Source of the DNA: Nitratireductor sp.
Lineage (GTDB): Bacteria > Pseudomonadota > Alphaproteobacteria > Rhizobiales > Rhizobiaceae
Reading direction: 5' to 3'
NCBI GenBank assembly: GCA_020441665.1
Contig: JAGRLT010000162.1
Coordinates: forward strand, 1-52,745
Length of the DNA: 52,745 bases
The notes beneath the pieces were generated by a model. That model was not told the origin of the DNA, ran no database searches, and was given only the letters and a program-made list of their open reading frames with translations. Positions 18,329 through 26,806 of the stretch are shown here, one piece after another. How positions within the stretch are numbered: the first letter of the stretch is position 1; every line of letters starts with the position of its first letter. A program made the translations under genes and the position numbers.

Positions 18329-19663
18329 ATGGCTTCCAATGTCCATCTGACCGGGCTTGCGCGCGAACTGGCCGAGCGCCAGCGCGCCGGCCGGCCGGTG
18401 CGTATCGGGCTGGTGGGGCTCGGCGAGATGGGGACCGACATCTTCACCGGCATAGCCCAGATGGACGGGATCGAGATCGCCACCGTGTTCGAGCGCACGC
18501 CGGGCCGCGCGTCGCAGGCCGCGAAGATTGCCTGGGGCGATGACGGGATGATCCGCAATGGCGAAAGCCATGATGCGATCTCCTCGGCGATCGAGGCGGG
18601 CAGGATTGCGGTCACCGCCGATCTCGACCTTGCGCTGTCGCACGATCTGGTCGATGTCGTCATCGACGCGACCGGCGTGCCGGAGGCCGGCGCGGATATC
18701 GGCATGCGGACGATTGCCGCCGGCAAGCACCTCATCATGATGAATGTGGAATGCGATGTCTGCATCGGGCCCTATCTCAAGCACGAGGCCGACCGGGCCG
18801 GCGTGATCTATTCGGTCGGCGCCGGCGACGAACCGTCGTCGACGATGGAGATCATCGAATTCGTCACCGCCATGGGCCATGAAGTGGTCTGTGCCGGCAA
18901 GGGCAAGAACAATCCGCTCAATTTCGAGGCGGTTCCCGACGATTACGAGGAAGAAGCCCGGCGGCGGAACATGAATGTGCGCATGCTGGTCGAATTCGTC
19001 GACGGTTCGAAAACCATGGTCGAGATGGCGGCGATCGCCAATGCGACGGGGCTGGTGCCCGACATTCCGGGCATGCACGGGCCGCGCGCCACGGTGAGCG
19101 AGCTGGCGTCGACGCTGATCCCGAAGGCCGATGGCGGCGTTCTGTCGAAGACCGGCTGCGTCGACTATTCGATCGGCAAGGGCGTGTCGCCCGGCATCTT
19201 CGTCATCGTCAAGGCGAAGCATCCGCGCATTCACGAGCGCTTTGCCGATCTGAAGATGGGCGAGGGACCGTATTACGCGTTTCACCGGCCCTATCACCTG
19301 ACCTCGCTTGAAGTGCCGCTGACGGCGGCGCGCATCGTGCTGCACGGCAAGGCCGACATGGTGCCGCTGCCGCGCCCGGTGGCCGAGGTCTGCGCCGTCG
19401 CCAAGCGCGATCTCAAGCCCGGTGAAGTGATCGATGCGGTCGGGCAATACTGCTACCGATCCTGGACCATGACGGTGGCGGAAGCACGGGCGGCGGATGC
19501 CTGGCCCTGCGGCCTGCTCGAACAGGGCAGGGTCACCAAACCCGTCGCGAGAGGAGCGCTGCTGACCCGCGACAATGTCGCGATCCGCCAGGACAGCCGC
19601 ATCGCCCGGTTGCGCGCCCGGCAGGACGCGATGATCATGGCGATGGATCAGGCGGCCGAATAG
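18329..19663 (+). CDS. drl: DXR-like protein (DRL), 1-deoxy-D-xylulose 5-phosphate reductoisomerase of the Brucella type
   Basis: A 444-residue protein with an N-terminal homoserine-dehydrogenase-like Rossmann fold (GLVGLGEMGTD, residues 27-37) and a C-terminal SAF-like domain. Blocks such as GAGDEPSSTMEIIEFV, AGKGKNNPLNF and YHLTSLEVPLT match what I recall of Brucella DRL, an enzyme unrelated to classical DXR that reduces and isomerises DXP to MEP. The DXS gene follows directly, which supports this reading over a homoserine dehydrogenase. The frame is open from 18251, but the ATG at 18329 has an AGAGGGG site and matches the usual N-terminus; 18290 is an alternative. Confidence 0.85.
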   Translation: MASNVHLTGLARELAERQRAGRPVRIGLVGLGEMGTDIFTGIAQMDGIEIATVFERTPGRASQAAKIAWGDDGMIRNGESHDAISSAIEAGRIAVTADLDLALSHDLVDVVIDATGVPEAGADIGMRTIAAGKHLIMMNVECDVCIGPYLKHEADRAGVIYSVGAGDEPSSTMEIIEFVTAMGHEVVCAGKGKNNPLNFEAVPDDYEEEARRRNMNVRMLVEFVDGSKTMVEMAAIANATGLVPDIPGMHGPRATVSELASTLIPKADGGVLSKTGCVDYSIGKGVSPGIFVIVKAKHPRIHERFADLKMGEGPYYAFHRPYHLTSLEVPLTAARIVLHGKADMVPLPRPVAEVCAVAKRDLKPGEVIDAVGQYCYRSWTMTVAEARAADAWPCGLLEQGRVTKPVARGALLTRDNVAIRQDSRIARLRARQDAMIMAMDQAAE

Positions 19664-19829
19664 GCCCGCTTTCGCGCGCTTGCTGCGGCGAACCATCGCG
19701 TTTTCCCCGCCTTGAAATGATCCCGTGAGCGGCCAAGTCTGTTTGTACTTTCGCCATGAAGCGTCTAGAAACACGCCCGAATGGTTATCGGAGCGCCGTG
19801 GGGGCGCAGGATTGCAGGACTGAACAGGC

Positions 19830-21749
19830 GTGAGCGAACGACCCCAGACCCCGTTGCTTGATACGGTCAACATTCCGGCCGATCTGCGCCGGCTCGACGA
19901 GACGCAGCTCAGGCAGTTGGCCGACGAATTGCGCGCCGAGATGATCGACGCGGTGTCGGTGACCGGCGGTCATCTGGGGGCGGGGCTCGGCGTCGTCGAG
20001 CTGACGGTGGCGATCCATTACATCTTCAACACGCCCGACGACCGGCTGATCTGGGATGTCGGCCATCAATGCTATCCGCACAAGATCCTGACCGGCCGGC
20101 GGGACCGCATCCGCACGCTGCGCCAGGAGGGCGGGCTGTCGGGCTTCACCAAGCGCGACGAGAGCGTCTACGATCCGTTCGGCGCGGCGCATTCCTCGAC
20201 CTCGATCTCGGCCGGCCTCGGCATGGCGGTGGCGCGGGAGCTTTCGGGCGGCGCCAACAATGTGATCTCGGTGATCGGCGACGGCGCGCTGTCGGCCGGC
20301 ATGGCCTATGAGGCGCTCAACAATGCCGGCGCGATGGATGCGCGGCTGATCGTCATCCTCAACGACAACGACATGTCGATCGCGCCGCCGACCGGCGCGA
20401 TGAGCGCCTATCTCGCCCGCCTCGCCTCGGGCCGCACCTATATGGGGATGCGCGAACTCGGCAAGAAGCTCACCGCCTATCTCGGCAAGACGATCGACCG
20501 GGCGATCACGCGGGCGGTCGAGCATGCCCGCGGCTACGTCACCGGGGGAACGCTGTTCGAGGAGATGGGCTTCTATCATATCGGCCCGATCGACGGGCAC
20601 GATCTGGCGACGCTGGTGCCGGTGCTGCGCAATGTGCGCGACAATGCGAAGGGCCCGGTGCTGATCCATGTGGTGACGCGCAAGGGCAAGGGCTATCCGC
20701 CGGCGGAGGAAGCGGCGGACAAGTATCACGGCGTGTCGAAATTCGACGTCATCACCGGGGCGCAATCCAAGCCGCCGGCCAATGCGCCGAGCTATACCAA
20801 GGTGTTCGGCCAGGCGCTCGCCCGCGAGGCGCAGGAAGACGAGAAGATCGTCGGGATCACCGCCGCCATGCCGGACGGCACGGGGATCGATATTTTCGGC
20901 AAGGCGTTTCCGAGACGCGCCTTCGATGTGGGAATTGCCGAGCAACATGCCGTGACCTTTGCGGCGGGCCTTGCAAGCGAGGGCTACAAGCCGTTCTGCG
21001 CGATCTATTCGACCTTCCTGCAGCGCGCCTACGACCAGGTGGTGCACGACGTCGCGATCCAGCGGCTGCCGGTGCGCTTTCCCATCGACCGGGCGGGCTA
21101 TGTGGGCGCCGACGGCGCGACTCATTGCGGCGCCTTCGACACCACCTTCCTGTCGACCCTGCCCAATTTCGTCGTCATGGCGGCAGGCGACGAAGCCGAG
21201 CTGAAGCACATGGTGCGCACGGCAGCGGCCTATGACGAAGGGCCGCTTTCGTTCCGCTATCCGCGCGGCAACGGGGTGGGGGTCGATCTGCCGGAGCGCG
21301 GCAGTCTTCTCGATATCGGCAGGGGCCGCGTCCTGCGCGAGGGCACGAAAGTGGCGCTGCTCTCCTTCGGCGCGCGGCTTGCCGAATGCCTCACCGCCGC
21401 CGAGCAACTGGGCCAGGCGGGCCTGTCGACCACGGTTGCCGATGCGCGCTTCGCCAAGCCGCTCGATATCGCGCTGGTGGAGCGGCTGGCGCGCGAGCAT
21501 GAAGTGCTGATCACGGTGGAGGAAGGCGCCATTGGCGGTTTCGCGGCGCAGGTATTATCGCATCTTGCCAAGGCCGGCCTTCTCGATGGCGGGCTCAAGA
21601 TCCGGCCGCTCTTCCTGCCCGATGAATTTTCCGACCACGCCTCGCCGGGCGCGATGTATGCCCGCGCCGGCCTCGACCATGAGGGCATCGTGCGCGCGGC
21701 GTTCGAGGCGCTCGGCCGCCAGGATGTGGAGAGCGTGCTGCGTGCGTGA
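19830..21749 (+). CDS. dxs: 1-deoxy-D-xylulose-5-phosphate synthase
   Basis: Thiamine-diphosphate enzyme of 639 residues condensing pyruvate and glyceraldehyde 3-phosphate to DXP, the first MEP-pathway step. Visible features are [17 protein letters not shown], the GDG...ND thiamine-diphosphate motif (about residues 150-179), the transketolase-type [17 protein letters not shown] and a C-terminal swivelling domain. GTG start at 19830, 166 bases after DRL, so the genes may be co-transcribed. Because its product is the DRL substrate, the pair forms the entry to isoprenoid synthesis. Confidence 0.95.
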   Translation: MSERPQTPLLDTVNIPADLRRLDETQLRQLADELRAEMIDAVSVTGGHLGAGLGVVELTVAIHYIFNTPDDRLIWDVGHQCYPHKILTGRRDRIRTLRQEGGLSGFTKRDESVYDPFGAAHSSTSISAGLGMAVARELSGGANNVISVIGDGALSAGMAYEALNNAGAMDARLIVILNDNDMSIAPPTGAMSAYLARLASGRTYMGMRELGKKLTAYLGKTIDRAITRAVEHARGYVTGGTLFEEMGFYHIGPIDGHDLATLVPVLRNVRDNAKGPVLIHVVTRKGKGYPPAEEAADKYHGVSKFDVITGAQSKPPANAPSYTKVFGQALAREAQEDEKIVGITAAMPDGTGIDIFGKAFPRRAFDVGIAEQHAVTFAAGLASEGYKPFCAIYSTFLQRAYDQVVHDVAIQRLPVRFPIDRAGYVGADGATHCGAFDTTFLSTLPNFVVMAAGDEAELKHMVRTAAAYDEGPLSFRYPRGNGVGVDLPERGSLLDIGRGRVLREGTKVALLSFGARLAECLTAAEQLGQAGLSTTVADARFAKPLDIALVERLAREHEVLITVEEGAIGGFAAQVLSHLAKAGLLDGGLKIRPLFLPDEFSDHASPGAMYARAGLDHEGIVRAAFEALGRQDVESVLRA

Positions 21750-21912
21750 TTTTCTTTTGGGTTAAATAATTCTAATATTTGAAATTATCTTTTCCGACAA
21801 AATAGTTTGGAAATAATTTCTATTTTTCTTTCGTTGATACTAATTTTGCCATAATTGTCGTCTAGTCAATGCTTGCACAGGGGCGCTCATTCAGGATCCG
21901 GGAGGATTTCTA
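21750..21912. promoter_or_regulatory. AT-rich spacer upstream of the tyrosinase gene
   Basis: From about 21750 to 21865 the DNA is strikingly A/T-rich with several T-runs, in sharp contrast to the GC-rich genes on both sides. It most likely carries the promoter of the tyrosinase operon. A GGGAGG ribosome-binding site lies about 10 bases before the ATG. No known operator was recognised. The base change may reflect a transferred edge or a silencing-protein target. Confidence 0.5.
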
Positions 21913-23370
21913 ATGAACGCGACCCGTCGCACCGTTCTCGGTGCCCTTGCCGCCACCACTGCGCTCAGCACTGTCCGCCTCGCATCTGCCCAATATCCGG
22001 GCCTGCCGGTGAGCCATACCCGCCGCGACGTCAACACGCTTGCCGCGGACGATCCGATCATCACCACCTACCGAAATGCGGTCGCCGAGATGCAAGCGCG
22101 TCCCGACGGCGATCCGCTGTCCTGGGAGCATCAGGCGAGCATTCACAATAATTTCTGCCCGCACGGCAACTGGTTCTTCCTGCCCTGGCACCGCTGCTAT
22201 CTCGCTCAGTTCGAGGATGTCATCCGCCAGGTCGCCAACGATCCCGAATGGACGCTGCCCTATTGGGACTGGACGCGCAATCCGCAGATACCGGCGCCGT
22301 TCTGGGGCGCGGACAATGCGCTCAGCCATCCGCGCAGCGCCGGTCCCGCGACCAGCATGCCGTCTGAATTCGTCGGCGAACCGGTGATCCGGCAGATCAT
22401 GGCAAAGCCGACCTTCGAGGAGTTTGCCAGCTTCAAATCGCTTGCCCCCTATGGCGGCACGGATGGCGGATACGGACAGTTGGAACAGCAGCCCCACAAC
22501 AGGGTTCACGGCGTTGTCGGCGGGGACATGGCCACCTTCATGTCGCCGCGAGACCCGATCTTCTGGCTGCACCACTGCAATGTCGACCGCATCTGGGCGA
22601 GCTGGAACGCGGCGGGCAATGCCAACACCTCCGATCCCGTTCTTGCCGATTTCACCTTTGCCGCCGACCAGCCCGATCATCTTGGCGACGTTCATGCCAG
22701 CCAGTTCGTCAATCCCGACGGCTCGCCGCGGATTTTCACCGTCAATGAGGTCTATGCGACGCAGCAATTGATGTATGTCTATGACCGGCTCGAACCGGTG
22801 CCGCAGACCAATACCGTGATCGCGATGCAAAGCCTTGCGGCACAGCGGATGGCGGCGGAAACGCTGAGCGCCAATCTGCAGCGGTCGGTAGCGGCTGGTG
22901 TCGCGCTCGAAACGGCAGTCGCCATAGAGCCGGCCGTGGTCGATGCGGTGGCCAATACCGGCCGCATCCGTTCGCTTGCGGTGCCGCAAAACAGCAATTT
23001 CGCCATGCCGCGGCAGATTTCCACGGCCAAGCTGAAAATCCGCGGGCTCAAGGCGCCGGCCGGGCCGGATACGGCCTTCCGGGTCTTCATCAACTGCGAT
23101 TATGTCGGCCTTGAAACGCCCATAAACGATCCCCACTATGTCGGCTCTGGCGCGTTCTTCATGAACGGGGTCAGCGGCGAAGGCCATCATCATCAGGGTG
23201 GCGTGGATTTCGTGCTTGACCTTACCGAGGCGCTCGATGCGTTGCGACGGTCGGGCAATGGGGTCGGAGGTCAGATACGGCCACAGGTCCTGGCCATCAC
23301 CAGTGACGGCAAGGGCACGGAGCTTGCAATTGACGGTGCGTTCGACATCACGGTTGAGACAGTGGGCTAG
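21913..23370 (+). CDS. Tyrosinase family copper oxidase, Tat-exported
   Basis: A 485-residue type-3 copper protein that would oxidise phenols or catechols to quinones. Residues 1-26 are a Tat-like signal (TRRTVLGALAAT to ASAQ). Copper site A is in the segment with His78, His84 and His93 (PWHRCYL); Cys82 could form a thioether with a ligand His. Copper site B has His195, His199 (PHNRVHG) and His220/221 (FWLHHCNVDRIW). Beyond about residue 330 a separate domain contains FRVFIN, YVGSGAFF and a GHHHQGG stretch, like the shielding domain of plant polyphenol oxidases. The reading frame of the next gene overlaps its end. Confidence 0.93.
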   Translation: MNATRRTVLGALAATTALSTVRLASAQYPGLPVSHTRRDVNTLAADDPIITTYRNAVAEMQARPDGDPLSWEHQASIHNNFCPHGNWFFLPWHRCYLAQFEDVIRQVANDPEWTLPYWDWTRNPQIPAPFWGADNALSHPRSAGPATSMPSEFVGEPVIRQIMAKPTFEEFASFKSLAPYGGTDGGYGQLEQQPHNRVHGVVGGDMATFMSPRDPIFWLHHCNVDRIWASWNAAGNANTSDPVLADFTFAADQPDHLGDVHASQFVNPDGSPRIFTVNEVYATQQLMYVYDRLEPVPQTNTVIAMQSLAAQRMAAETLSANLQRSVAAGVALETAVAIEPAVVDAVANTGRIRSLAVPQNSNFAMPRQISTAKLKIRGLKAPAGPDTAFRVFINCDYVGLETPINDPHYVGSGAFFMNGVSGEGHHHQGGVDFVLDLTEALDALRRSGNGVGGQIRPQVLAITSDGKGTELAIDGAFDITVETVG

Positions 23371-23878
23371 AGGCCCCGCCATTGCGCTGGCTGTTGCGGT
23401 GGCTGCGGCGTTCGCCAGCACCGCCTGCTCACAGGAGGGTGCCGGCATGTCCGATCCGGTGATGCTCGGCGAGGCCGCGAAACCGCAGCCGACGCTGACG
23501 CTCGACCTTGCGGCAAGCAAATCCGGCACGGTCGGCAATGCCCTGCGCGCCGGCGGCACCGATGTCCGGCTGGTCGACGTCACGGTCGAGGGCGCGTCGG
23601 TCACCGGGTTCCGGATCTTCGTCAACAAGCCCGATGCCAGTGAGGCGACGCCGATCGAAGAGGCTTCCTATGCCGGCAGCGTCGCCTTCTTCCCGCTGCC
23701 GGTTGCGGGTCAACCCTCCGGTACCTTCGTCATCGATATCGATCCGGCGCTTGAGCGGATGGTTTCGAAGGAGATGGTGTCGATCGACGATCCGCTGACC
23801 GTGACGCTGGTGCCGATCGGCGCGGAGGATGCGCGCATCGGGCTTGGTTCCTCGGAGCTTGTGACGCCGGGTGGGTAA
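23354..23878 (+). CDS. Probable lipoprotein homologous to the tyrosinase C-terminal domain
   Basis: A likely 174-residue protein starting at TTG 23354, inside the tyrosinase gene's last codons. It opens with a signal-like segment ending ASTAC (Cys25), a lipobox-like site though with Ser at -3. The mature part has FRIFVN, TPIEEASYAGSVAFF and FVIDIDPAL, which follows the order of FRVFIN, TPINDPHYVGSGAFF and FVLDL in the tyrosinase C-terminal domain. It has no copper ligands. A chaperone, lid or anchoring partner for the tyrosinase is inferred. The start is uncertain because the frame is open from 23198. Confidence 0.7.
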   Translation: MRQWARGPAIALAVAVAAAFASTACSQEGAGMSDPVMLGEAAKPQPTLTLDLAASKSGTVGNALRAGGTDVRLVDVTVEGASVTGFRIFVNKPDASEATPIEEASYAGSVAFFPLPVAGQPSGTFVIDIDPALERMVSKEMVSIDDPLTVTLVPIGAEDARIGLGSSELVTPGG

Positions 23879-23892
23879 AGGTCAGCCCCGGA

Positions 23893-25113
23893 TCAATTCC
23901 CCTTGATCAGCGTCTTGAGATCGAACTCGGCGTCGGCTGCCTGTTCGGGCGTGACGGTCCTGCCGAGTTCGAGGATCTTCTTGCCGAACATATAGGCCTT
24001 GGAATCGTTGATCGCATCGACGGCGAGAAAACCGTCTCCCTTGAAATACCAGATCGACCGGCCGCCGGGATGCGCGCCGGGCCGCACCACGGTGCGGTCA
24101 TAGCCGATGTTGAGGCCGGCGATCTGCAATTTCATGTCGTACTGGTCGGACCAGAACCAGGGCACGGGAGGGTAGGGAGCGTCGCTGCCGGCAATCACCC
24201 TGGCCGCGTGTTCCGCCTGTTCGATGGCGTTGCCGACCGATTCGAGGCGGATGCGGTTGCCGTGGAAGTCGAAGGAGGCAACGTCGCCGGCGGCGTGGAT
24301 ATCGGGGTTCGAGGTGCGGGTCGCCGCATCGACCTCGATGCCGTTGCCGCATTTGATGCCGGTCTGGCGGGCGAGCGAATCGTTGGGGATGACGCCGATG
24401 CCGACAAGGACGAGGCCGGCGGGGATTTCCGTGCCATCGGCCAGAACGGCCTTCGTCACCCTGCCGTTTTCGCCTTCGAGGCGCGACAGGGCGGTGTCTT
24501 CGAGAATGGTGACGCCCTCGCCCTGATGCATGGCGCGCACCGTGTCGGCGGTTTCGGCCGAGGCGACGCGCTTCAGGATGCGGTCCGCCATTTCGACCAC
24601 CGTCACCCTGAGACCTCGCCGGGCAAAGACGGCTGCGGCCTCCAGGCCGATATAGCCGCCGCCGATGATCACGGCATCCCCGGCTCGTGCCAGGGCGCCG
24701 GCAATCGCGTCGGCATCGGCGAGATCGCGCAGGGTGAAGACGCCCTGGAGATCGCCGCCGATTTCAGCGGGCAGGGTGCGCGGGGTCGAGCCGGTGGCGA
24801 TCAGCAATTTGTCGAAGCCGAGCCGTTCGCCGTCGATCTCGATCTCCCTGGCCTCGGGATGCAGGCCGCAGACCTTGACCCCGGTGCGACAGACTACGCG
24901 ATGCTCGTCAAACCATTCGGCCGGCCGCAGCAGAAGGCGGTCGGCTTCCATCTCGCCGGTCATGTATTTCTTCGACAGGGGCGGGCGCTGATAGGGCAGG
25001 CTCGCCTCCTCGCCGATCAGCAGGATTTCGATCTGCGGATCGAGATCGCGCAGTTTCGCCGCAAAGGCGATGGCTGCCTGTCCGGCACCGATGGTGATGG
25101 CTCGCCTGGTCAT
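23893..25113 (-). CDS. FAD-dependent NADH:ferredoxin/rubredoxin reductase-type oxidoreductase
   Basis: A 406-residue flavoprotein of the rhodocoxin/putidaredoxin reductase group. FAD-binding GAGQAA is at residues 9-14, YQRPPLSK follows, the NADH-binding VIIGGGYIGLEAA is near 145-157, and the second FAD motif is IHAAGDVA. It would pass electrons from NAD(P)H to a small ferredoxin for a P450 or dioxygenase, but no such partner is nearby. The ATG at 25113 has an AGGGAG site; the open frame to 25203 is not needed. Convergent with the tyrosinase pair. Confidence 0.9.
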   Translation of the reverse strand: MTRRAITIGAGQAAIAFAAKLRDLDPQIEILLIGEEASLPYQRPPLSKKYMTGEMEADRLLLRPAEWFDEHRVVCRTGVKVCGLHPEAREIEIDGERLGFDKLLIATGSTPRTLPAEIGGDLQGVFTLRDLADADAIAGALARAGDAVIIGGGYIGLEAAAVFARRGLRVTVVEMADRILKRVASAETADTVRAMHQGEGVTILEDTALSRLEGENGRVTKAVLADGTEIPAGLVLVGIGVIPNDSLARQTGIKCGNGIEVDAATRTSNPDIHAAGDVASFDFHGNRIRLESVGNAIEQAEHAARVIAGSDAPYPPVPWFWSDQYDMKLQIAGLNIGYDRTVVRPGAHPGGRSIWYFKGDGFLAVDAINDSKAYMFGKKILELGRTVTPEQAADAEFDLKTLIKGN

Positions 25114-25261
25114 GGTGCTGCTCCCTGCTGCTTCACAGCGCTGCCTTGTTGCGCTGGTTTGTTGCCCCGGTTTATTGCCATGTGCGCGCTGTGGCCATAT
25201 CAATCAGCGACATATTTTCCTTCCGCAGGCAAGGTGGAAGCCACTTCACGGCAGATCAACC

Positions 25262-25624
25262 ATGAAACCCACCAAGATCAGCGTTTCGCCGGACCGCCGC
25301 GTCATGACGCTTGTTTTCGAACATGGCGAGAGCCATTCGATCGAGGCGGAACTGCTGCGGGTGCGCTCGCCCTCCGCCGAGGTGCAGGGCCACGGCCCGG
25401 ACCAGCGGGTGCTGGTTTACGGCAAGCGCGGGGTGGGGATCATGAAAATCCACCCGATCGGCAATTATGCGATCCGCATCGAGTTCGACGATCTGCACAA
25501 TACCGGCATCTTCACCTGGGATTATCTCGCCGAACTCGGACGCAACCGCGCGGCAGAATGGCGTACCTATGAGGCCGAACTTGCGGCAGCGGGCAGGAGC
25601 CGCGATCCGGTGCGGCTGCCATAG
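25262..25624 (+). CDS. DUF971 domain protein
   Basis: A 120-residue cytoplasmic protein with the DUF971 pattern: LRVRSPSAEVQGHGP, then KIHPIGNYAIRIEFDDLHNTG and FTWDYLAELG. The domain also forms the N-terminus of gamma-butyrobetaine hydroxylases, and stand-alone versions are often linked with iron-sulfur or cofactor genes, but its activity is not established. Divergent from the flavoprotein gene with 148 bases between starts. Confidence 0.85.
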   Translation: MKPTKISVSPDRRVMTLVFEHGESHSIEAELLRVRSPSAEVQGHGPDQRVLVYGKRGVGIMKIHPIGNYAIRIEFDDLHNTGIFTWDYLAELGRNRAAEWRTYEAELAAAGRSRDPVRLP

Positions 25625-25656
25625 CGGCCGCCGGCGAAAAGACCGCTATCGCCGGC
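25621..25656. repeat. Two interleaved inverted repeats between convergent genes
   Basis: ATAGCGG (25621-25627) is complementary to CCGCTAT (25643-25649), and GCCGGCG (25630-25636) to CGCCGGC (25650-25656). Each stem is 7 bp and perfect, but the two are interleaved, so probably only one forms at a time. The first contains the DUF971 stop codon and the second the end of the opposing gene. They may serve as terminators for either direction. Confidence 0.5.
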
Positions 25657-26287
25657 TGGAACGCCAGTCTTCCAGAAACCCGTCCGCGTCAAAGGCCTTT
25701 TCGAAATCGCCCCGGATCCGCTGCCACTGGAAGCGGATCGAGTTCATGACGATTTCCTTGTCGAGCTTTTTCAGTTCATCGTCGATCGGCGCCCAGCGGA
25801 TCAGCGCCCTGGGACTTTCCTTGAAGGCGCCTTCTCCCGCCGCGGCATGGTTCCAGTCGATCAGCGCCAACCGATCGGCAAAGGCTTGCGCCAATTGCCC
25901 GCGATCGCCGGTAAATTCGGGATCCGAGAAGCGGTCCGCCAGCACCACGTCGAAGGCATCGAGCGCGATCGCGCGGGCTTCCTTCTCGTTGCCGGTCACA
26001 GCCGCGACGCGTGCCGCCATGAAGGCCGCGAGATCCGACAGACAGGCCGCATAGACCTGCCATTTGGCGATGTTGAGGGAGGCGATGAAGACGTCATTCT
26101 CGAACATTTCCGGGTATTTCATGCCCATCCGAGTCTTGACGTATCCGTAGAGAGTCTTCTGCGCGATGAAGGCCGAGCGCGTCGCCAGGAAGGCGTTGAA
26201 ACGGTCTGCCGAACTTATCGCCTCAAGTCGTCTTCCTGGTGAAAGATGCCCCTTAATCATTTGAAAAAATTCGGAAATTTTCTTCAT
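25646..26287 (-). CDS. Conserved-looking hypothetical protein
   Basis: A 213-residue soluble protein of unknown function. It is rich in helices, opens with MKKISEFFQMIKGHL, has a Trp/Asn-containing central part and ends in a basic Arg-rich tail. No signal peptide, membrane segment or catalytic motif was recognised. The ATG at 26287 is preferred over a TTG at 26305. It is divergent from the symporter operon, with 246 bases between the starts. Confidence 0.7.
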   Translation of the reverse strand: MKKISEFFQMIKGHLSPGRRLEAISSADRFNAFLATRSAFIAQKTLYGYVKTRMGMKYPEMFENDVFIASLNIAKWQVYAACLSDLAAFMAARVAAVTGNEKEARAIALDAFDVVLADRFSDPEFTGDRGQLAQAFADRLALIDWNHAAAGEGAFKESPRALIRWAPIDDELKKLDKEIVMNSIRFQWQRIRGDFEKAFDADGFLEDWRSSRR

Positions 26288-26390
26288 TTCGAGCCGAATT
26301 CCCAATTATTTCATTATACCAAGGTGGCACGGGATAAGATGATAAACCATTTGTTAAGGCCTCTTTTTTTGTGCAACTTTGCCGCAGATT

Positions 26391-26412
26391 GCCCGGTTTG
26401 GGAGAACCGGGC
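26391..26412 (+). other. 8-bp hairpin in the leader of the symporter operon
   Basis: GCCCGGTT (26391-26398) pairs perfectly with AACCGGGC (26405-26412) around a 6-base loop. It lies about 120 bases before the TTG start of the DUF4212 gene, in an otherwise geneless 246-base spacer that also holds a T7 run at about 26364. No T-run follows the hairpin, so a leader structure or operator is more likely than a terminator. Confidence 0.4.
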
Positions 26413-26533
26413 CGTCACCTGCCCTCCGACTGTCAATGGATCGGGCCAAACCGGATTCGTTGAGGGGGGAATATCAACCGGACCGGCGCGGGACAAGCTT
26501 TCCGCTGCTTGCGTCCCAACTGGGGAGGTAGAT

Positions 26534-26794
26534 TTGGCTGACAATTCTGCTCAAAACCGTGCGGAGCACTGGCGAAAAACCCGGAACCTGACCATTCTCA
26601 TTCTGGTTCTGTGGGTGCTTTTCGCCATCATCATTCCGTACTCCGCCGCCGCGCTGAACTCCATGTCGTTCCTTGGCTTCCCGCTGGGATACTGGTTCTG
26701 CGTACAGGGCTCACTCATCGCCTTCGTCTTGATGATCTGGTTCCAGAACTGGCGCCAGGATGCCATCGATGACGAACATGGCGTAAGCGAATAG
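26534..26794 (+). CDS. DUF4212 small subunit of sodium:solute symporter
   Basis: An 86-residue inner-membrane protein with two transmembrane helices (about residues 20-42 and 53-74), starting ADNSAQNRAEHWRKTRNL and ending in an acidic tail. The TTG start at 26534 has a strong GGGGAGG site 6 bases upstream, so the longer frame back to 26246 is rejected. DUF4212 proteins are encoded directly before VC_2705-type SSS transporters and are thought to form a complex with them, as the arrangement here suggests. Confidence 0.9.
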   Translation: MADNSAQNRAEHWRKTRNLTILILVLWVLFAIIIPYSAAALNSMSFLGFPLGYWFCVQGSLIAFVLMIWFQNWRQDAIDDEHGVSE

Positions 26795-26806
26795 GGAGGA
26801 ATCGTT

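Noticed and set aside
18329-19663. Annotation as homoserine dehydrogenase
   Set aside because: Only the Rossmann part resembles it; the DRL-specific blocks, SAF-like end and DXS neighbour fit DXP reductoisomerase better.
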